In this document: positions 16,170 through 20,017 of the stretch, one piece after another | How the letters are laid out: each line of letters begins with the position of its first letter | Numbering within the stretch: the first letter of the stretch is position 1 | From: Verrucomicrobia bacterium UBA673 | GTDB lineage: Bacteria > Verrucomicrobiota > Verrucomicrobiia > Limisphaerales > UBA1096 | Direction of reading: 5' to 3' | Length of the DNA stretch: 20,017 nucleotides | Assembly (NCBI GenBank): GCA_002299785.1 | Contig: DBNL01000088.1 | Coordinates: 1-20,017, forward strand | The notes under the pieces: generated by a model | The model's database searches: none | What the model saw: only the letters and a program-made list of their open reading frames with translations | What the model was told of the DNA's origin: nothing | Program-made: the position numbers and the translations under genes

Positions 16170-19123
16170 TTCTCTTTCAGCAAATGTTCCATGCCAAGCA
16201 TCGACGCGAGGAAGCGCCCCGTGTGGCTGCCCGCTGCGGCGGCAACCCGCTCGGGCGGGCCTTCGGCCACAATACGGCCGCCATCGTTGCCGCCTTCGGG
16301 CCCCAAATCAATCACCCAATCCGCCGACTTGATGATATCCATGTTATGCTCGATGACAATGAGCGTGTTATTTACATCACGCAACCGTACCAACACATCA
16401 ATCAAACGCGCAATGTCGTGAAAGTGCAGCCCGGTCGTCGGCTCGTCCAGAATGAACAACGCATGGTCACGTGACTGCTTGGTCAACTCGGTGGCCAGCT
16501 TCACACGCTGCGCCTCGCCGCCGCTAAGAGTCGTGCCCTGCTGGCCCAACTTGAGGTAGCCTAGGCCGACCTCGGACAACGTCGCGCATGGATCGCAAAT
16601 CTTGGGGAACGCGCGAAAAAATGTCATCGCCTCGTCGACTGTCATGTCGAGCACGTCGGCAACGTTGCGGCCCTTGTAGTGGATCTCGAGTGTCTCGCGG
16701 TTGTAGCGCCGTCCTTTGCACGACTCGCACGTCACGTACACCGGCGGCAGGAAGTTCATCTCAATTTTCAGCAAACCACCCCCCTGACACTTCTCGCACC
16801 GCCCTCCCTTGACATTGAAGCTGAAGCGGCTTGCGCCATAGCCACGGATCTTCGACGCCGGCAAAGTTGCGAATAGGTCTCGGATCTGGGTGAAGATGCC
16901 GGTATACGTCGCCGGGTTACTACGCGGCGTGCGGCCGATCGGCGACTGGTCCACAACAATCACCTTCCCCAACGCCTCCTCACCCCGCAGCGCCCTAAAC
17001 TTGCCCGGACGATCCTTCGAGTTATAAAACTTGCGGAACAACGCCCGCCGCAGTACGTCGTCGATCAGCGTACTTTTACCCGAACCGCTGACGCCGGTCA
17101 CGCACGTGATTGTCCCTAGCGGGATTTTCAAGTGAACGTCCTTCAAATTATTCTCCGCCGCCCCGATGACCTCGAGGAAGCCGCGGGCAACATTCGGCCC
17201 AATCCGCTTGGACGGCATGTCGATCTTGTAGTCGCCACGCAGATATTTCGCCGTCAACGATTTTTTGTGGGTGAGGACTTTTTTGAGCGGACCGGCCGCC
17301 ACTACTTCCCCTCCGTACAGGCCGGCGCCCGGCCCCATGTCGATCACATGATCCGCCCGGCGAATCGTCTCCTCATCATGCTCCACCACCAGTACCGTGT
17401 TCCCCAAGTCGCGCAGTCCATCAAGTGTGGCGAGCAACTGCTCGTTGTCACGCGCGTGCAGGCCGATGCTCGGTTCATCGAGAATATACAGCACACCCAC
17501 CAGCCCCGCGCCGATTTGCGTGGCCAGGCGAATACGCTGCGCCTCACCACCACTGAGAGTGCCGCTCGTACGGTTGAGTGTCAGATAGCCCAACCCGACA
17601 TCCCGCAAAAAACCGAGCCGCGAGGTGATCTCGCGTATCACGTCAGTGGCGATTTTTTTGCTAAGTTCGTTCATCTCCAATGCCTCGAAAAACGGCAACG
17701 CCTCGTCGATCGACATTCGGCAGACATCCATGATCGACAAGCCTCCAAAACGGAACTTCGCCTCAGGCTGTTTCGCACTACGAAGGGTCACTCCCAGCAC
17801 CACTTCGCGAAGCCGCTGACCCTGACACGCAGCGCAGGTTTGGGGACTCATAAACGCCCGAAGCCGCCGCCGCGTCGTCTCGCTGCTCGTCTCCTCGTAC
17901 AGCCGGTTGAGGTTCGCCAAAATACCATCGAAGGGCTTGGTTGTCGTCGTTTGTTTACCACTGCGGGTGAATTGAAAGTCGATCACCTCGTCGCCCGAGC
18001 CGTGAAACAACACCTCCGTAAAGCGCTTGGCCAGGCTACGGTACGGCTTGGCCAAGTCCGCCCCATAATGAAGCGCCAAATTTTTCAGCAATCCGTTGTA
18101 GTGGGCGACCAATCGCGCGCCGCCCTTGCTCCACGGTAGGATTACGCCCTGCTCGATTGACTTCTCGGGGTCACCTACCATCAGTCCATCATCGAACACT
18201 GGCCGCTGGCCAAGCCCTGAGCAGGCCGGGCACGCACCATACGGTGAGTTGAACGAGAAATGTTTTGGCGTCATCGGCTCGTAGCTTTTGCCGGTGGCCG
18301 GGCTTGTCAGTCGATTCGACAGCTTACTCTCGCGCCATTGCGAACGGTCGAGATCGGGCGTTTGATACAGCGCGATTATTTTGCCCTCACCCCACTTGAG
18401 ACAGGTCTCGACCGAGTCGGCCAAGCGGCCTCGCGCCTTATCGCTGACAACTAGACGATCAACCACGACCTCGATCGAGTGCGCTTTTTTAGGATCGAGC
18501 TTGAAGCGTGTGTTGGTCTCAAGTTCCGCCAACTCACCGTCGATTCGAGCCCTCACGAAACCCTCGCGGGCCAACTTCTCCAGCACATCACGGAACTCAC
18601 CCTTCTGCTTCTCGACCACAGGCGCGAGCAGCATTACTCGTGTGTCCTGCGGCAGCGCGAGCAGTTGCTCGATGATGTCACTCGTGCTCAGGCGCGAAAT
18701 TGGCTTGCCGCTCTCCGGGCAGTGCGCCTGGCCGACGTTTGCGAACAACAGGCGGAGATAATCGTAAATCTCAGTTGTGGTGGCGATGGTCGAGCGAGGG
18801 TTTCCACCGGAGGAACGCTGCTCGATCGCGATCGCCGGAGAAAGCCCTTCAATGTGATCGACGTCCGGCTTCTGTAGTTGATCGAGGAACTGCCGAGCGT
18901 AAGAAGAAAGCGTCTCGACGTATTTCCTCTGGCCCTCCGCAAACAAAGTGTCGAATGCCAGAGACGATTTGCCCGAGCCGCTTGGCCCGGTGATTACCAC
19001 CAGCTTGCCACGAGGAATATCAAGAGTCAGATTCTTGAGATTATGCTCCCTTGCCCCAGATATTTTTATAAACCCATTGGCCACCGAAATAGGTATCTTA
19101 AACCGCCTCCCTCGCTTGGCCAA
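16166..19123 (-). CDS. uvrA: UvrABC excision nuclease subunit A
   Basis: This is a full-length UvrA (985 residues), the damage-sensing ATPase of nucleotide excision repair, which loads UvrB. It contains two ABC modules: Walker A GPSGSGKSS (46-54) and the second GVSGSGKST, two LSGGEAQR signatures, and two ILDEP Walker B motifs. Zinc-binding cysteine pairs are visible in CPACSGLG, CAACQGQ, CEKCQGGG and CESCKGRR. FNVKGGRCEKC and NFLPPVYVTC are typical of the family. The start is uncertain. TTG at 19123 is the longest form, but GTG at 19084 gives VANGFIKISGAREHNLKN, which aligns best with the usual UvrA N-terminus. Neither has a well placed Shine-Dalgarno. It begins 7 nt after the sugar permease stop and overlaps the TPR gene by 4 nt. 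Confidence 0.97.
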   Translation of the reverse strand: MAKRGRRFKIPISVANGFIKISGAREHNLKNLTLDIPRGKLVVITGPSGSGKSSLAFDTLFAEGQRKYVETLSSYARQFLDQLQKPDVDHIEGLSPAIAIEQRSSGGNPRSTIATTTEIYDYLRLLFANVGQAHCPESGKPISRLSTSDIIEQLLALPQDTRVMLLAPVVEKQKGEFRDVLEKLAREGFVRARIDGELAELETNTRFKLDPKKAHSIEVVVDRLVVSDKARGRLADSVETCLKWGEGKIIALYQTPDLDRSQWRESKLSNRLTSPATGKSYEPMTPKHFSFNSPYGACPACSGLGQRPVFDDGLMVGDPEKSIEQGVILPWSKGGARLVAHYNGLLKNLALHYGADLAKPYRSLAKRFTEVLFHGSGDEVIDFQFTRSGKQTTTTKPFDGILANLNRLYEETSSETTRRRLRAFMSPQTCAACQGQRLREVVLGVTLRSAKQPEAKFRFGGLSIMDVCRMSIDEALPFFEALEMNELSKKIATDVIREITSRLGFLRDVGLGYLTLNRTSGTLSGGEAQRIRLATQIGAGLVGVLYILDEPSIGLHARDNEQLLATLDGLRDLGNTVLVVEHDEETIRRADHVIDMGPGAGLYGGEVVAAGPLKKVLTHKKSLTAKYLRGDYKIDMPSKRIGPNVARGFLEVIGAAENNLKDVHLKIPLGTITCVTGVSGSGKSTLIDDVLRRALFRKFYNSKDRPGKFRALRGEEALGKVIVVDQSPIGRTPRSNPATYTGIFTQIRDLFATLPASKIRGYGASRFSFNVKGGRCEKCQGGGLLKIEMNFLPPVYVTCESCKGRRYNRETLEIHYKGRNVADVLDMTVDEAMTFFRAFPKICDPCATLSEVGLGYLKLGQQGTTLSGGEAQRVKLATELTKQSRDHALFILDEPTTGLHFHDIARLIDVLVRLRDVNNTLIVIEHNMDIIKSADWVIDLGPEGGNDGGRIVAEGPPERVAAAAGSHTGRFLASMLGMEHLLKEK

Positions 19124-19126
19124 GCG
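19113..19126. repeat. 14-bp perfect palindrome at the permease-uvrA junction
   Basis: CGCTTGGCCAAGCG is its own reverse complement and spans the possible TTG start of uvrA. It is the longest of five copies of CTTGGCCAAG in the window (others at 1903-1912, 2065-2074, 5754-5763 and 18047-18056). It may be a protein-binding site, or simply a Leu-Ala-Lys coding coincidence. Confidence 0.5.
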
Positions 19127-19130
19127 TGAG

Positions 19131-20017
19131 TCAGTTCGACGACGATTCCTGTCTGAACAGGCGCTGGATGAACGGCTCTAACTTGTCCATGCCGACGGCG
19201 AGGATAATGACTACGCCGATGATGATTTCCTGCATGTAGTTGGGCCAATCCTTGATGCCTGAGCCGTTGGCGAGGCAGGCCATCATGAACGCGCCGATCA
19301 CCGAGCCGGGGATGCTACCCGCGCCGCCACTCAAGCTCGCGCCGCCAATGACCACTGCGGCGATGATCTGCAATTCCAAGCCGATCGCCACCGAGGGATC
19401 ACCCTGTGTTAGCCGTGAAAACTGCATCACCCCGGCCAAGCCGAAAAACGCGCCGGCCAAGGCATAAATTGCCACCTTGTTAAGGTTCACGCGGATCCCG
19501 CACAGCCGCGCAGTGTCCTCGTTCGAGCCGATGGCGAACACGTACCGGCCAAACACGGTCGAGCGCAGCACCACGGCCATCACAACTGCGAGGCCAAGCG
19601 CCAGCCACACACCGTCCGGCAGCGGGAAAAATGTCAGCGGCGACTCGTAGGCCATGAACTCCTTCACTGACTCCATGGAGAAACCGGGGCATCGACAAAG
19701 ATCAGCCCCGCAGCATGACTCCGGGTTAACGGTCTGGTTGTTAGCAAGCCACTTGGAGATGCCCCGCGCAATACCCATCATCCCTAGCGTGACAATGAAC
19801 GGCATCATGCGAACCGTGGTGATGATGCCGCCGTTGACTAGGCCAGCCAACCCGCCAGCCAGCACCGTAAAAGTCAAAACTGCGGCTAATCCGTGCCCCT
19901 GCTCAATCAGCCTGGCAGTCACCACGCTGCACAACGCGACGACCGACCCGGCACTCAGGTCAATGCCGCCGCTCACGATCACCATCGTCATCCCCATCGC
20001 GCCGATGGCCACAATGA
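19131..20017 (-). CDS. Ribose-type ABC transporter permease (partial, N-terminus outside the window)
   Basis: About 295 residues of an RbsC/AraH-family sugar permease are present. The first membrane segments are cut off by the window edge, because the frame stays open to 20017 and the visible start GTG at 20012 falls within conserved sequence. IVSGGIDLSAGSVVAL and FAIGSNEDTARLCGIRV are hallmark family segments, and several hydrophobic helices follow to VVIILAVGMDKLEPF. It would form the channel for a periplasmic-binding-protein-dependent sugar importer; the ATPase and binding protein presumably lie upstream. A loop near 19683-19722 contains CCGADLCRC, four cysteines in nine residues, which is unusual for the family. 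uvrA follows after 7 nt. The sugar cannot be deduced. Confidence 0.9.
   Translation of the reverse strand, partial: IVAIGAMGMTMVIVSGGIDLSAGSVVALCSVVTARLIEQGHGLAAVLTFTVLAGGLAGLVNGGIITTVRMMPFIVTLGMMGIARGISKWLANNQTVNPESCCGADLCRCPGFSMESVKEFMAYESPLTFFPLPDGVWLALGLAVVMAVVLRSTVFGRYVFAIGSNEDTARLCGIRVNLNKVAIYALAGAFFGLAGVMQFSRLTQGDPSVAIGLELQIIAAVVIGGASLSGGAGSIPGSVIGAFMMACLANGSGIKDWPNYMQEIIIGVVIILAVGMDKLEPFIQRLFRQESSSN

Noticed and set aside
17132..18139. Long 335-residue plus-strand frame opposite uvrA
   Set aside because: It lies wholly antisense to the conserved uvrA coding sequence and looks like a GC-codon shadow.
1..20017. CRISPR arrays, insertion sequences, prophage or integration sites
   Set aside because: I saw no direct-repeat/spacer array, no transposase or integrase frame, and no duplicated tRNA end.

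Overview
The window looks like a chromosomal segment of a free-living Verrucomicrobiota bacterium, probably from the Pedosphaera/Limisphaera side of the phylum. This rests on four things: a lone type IV-pilin-like protein whose N-terminus reads GFTLIELLVVIAIIAILAG and then LLLPALAKAKAKAG, a signature I associate with that group; a large TPR plus FG-GAP/ASPIC-type secreted protein; a beta-sandwich protein of the kind attached to planctomycete and verrucomicrobial sulfatases; and moderately high GC with mostly weak or absent Shine-Dalgarno sequences. The assignment is inferred, not proven. I see no phage, insertion sequence, CRISPR array or integrase. This is ordinary core and accessory chromosome.

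Layout. Positions 1-532 hold tRNA-Asp(GUC) and tRNA-Ser(GGA), both on the minus strand. Between them lie two perfectly complementary, interleaved 8-bp inverted repeats that could fold into an H-type pseudoknot. Next come a plus-strand class V aminotransferase (554-1642) and, convergent with shared stop bases, the minus-strand lolE-lolD lipoprotein exporter pair (1639-3592). A divergent spacer with a perfect 11-bp inverted repeat leads to a Gfo/Idh/MocA oxidoreductase (3715-4833) and a phosphofructokinase of the pyrophosphate-dependent type (4951-6357), both on plus. A minus-strand pseudopilin (6382-7122) is divergent from a plus-strand run of three genes. These are a 1107-residue membrane-anchored TPR/seven-bladed FG-GAP protein (7198-10521), a translationally coupled exported beta-sandwich protein (10518-11462) and an MscS-type channel (11475-12614).

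The right part is one tight minus-strand cluster. In transcription order it contains a ribose-type ABC sugar permease (cut by the window edge), uvrA, a large exported TPR protein and a divergent dihydropteroate-synthase-like protein. Gaps are 7 nt or less, or overlaps, so these genes are probably co-transcribed although their roles are unrelated on their face.

The most interesting items are the interleaved repeats between the tRNAs, the coupled FG-GAP/beta-sandwich pair with its roughly 470-residue unassigned C-terminal region, the DHPS-like enzyme lacking canonical pterin-binding residues, and a recurrent TTGGCCAA palindrome. None of these is proof of a new system. They are the places I would look first.
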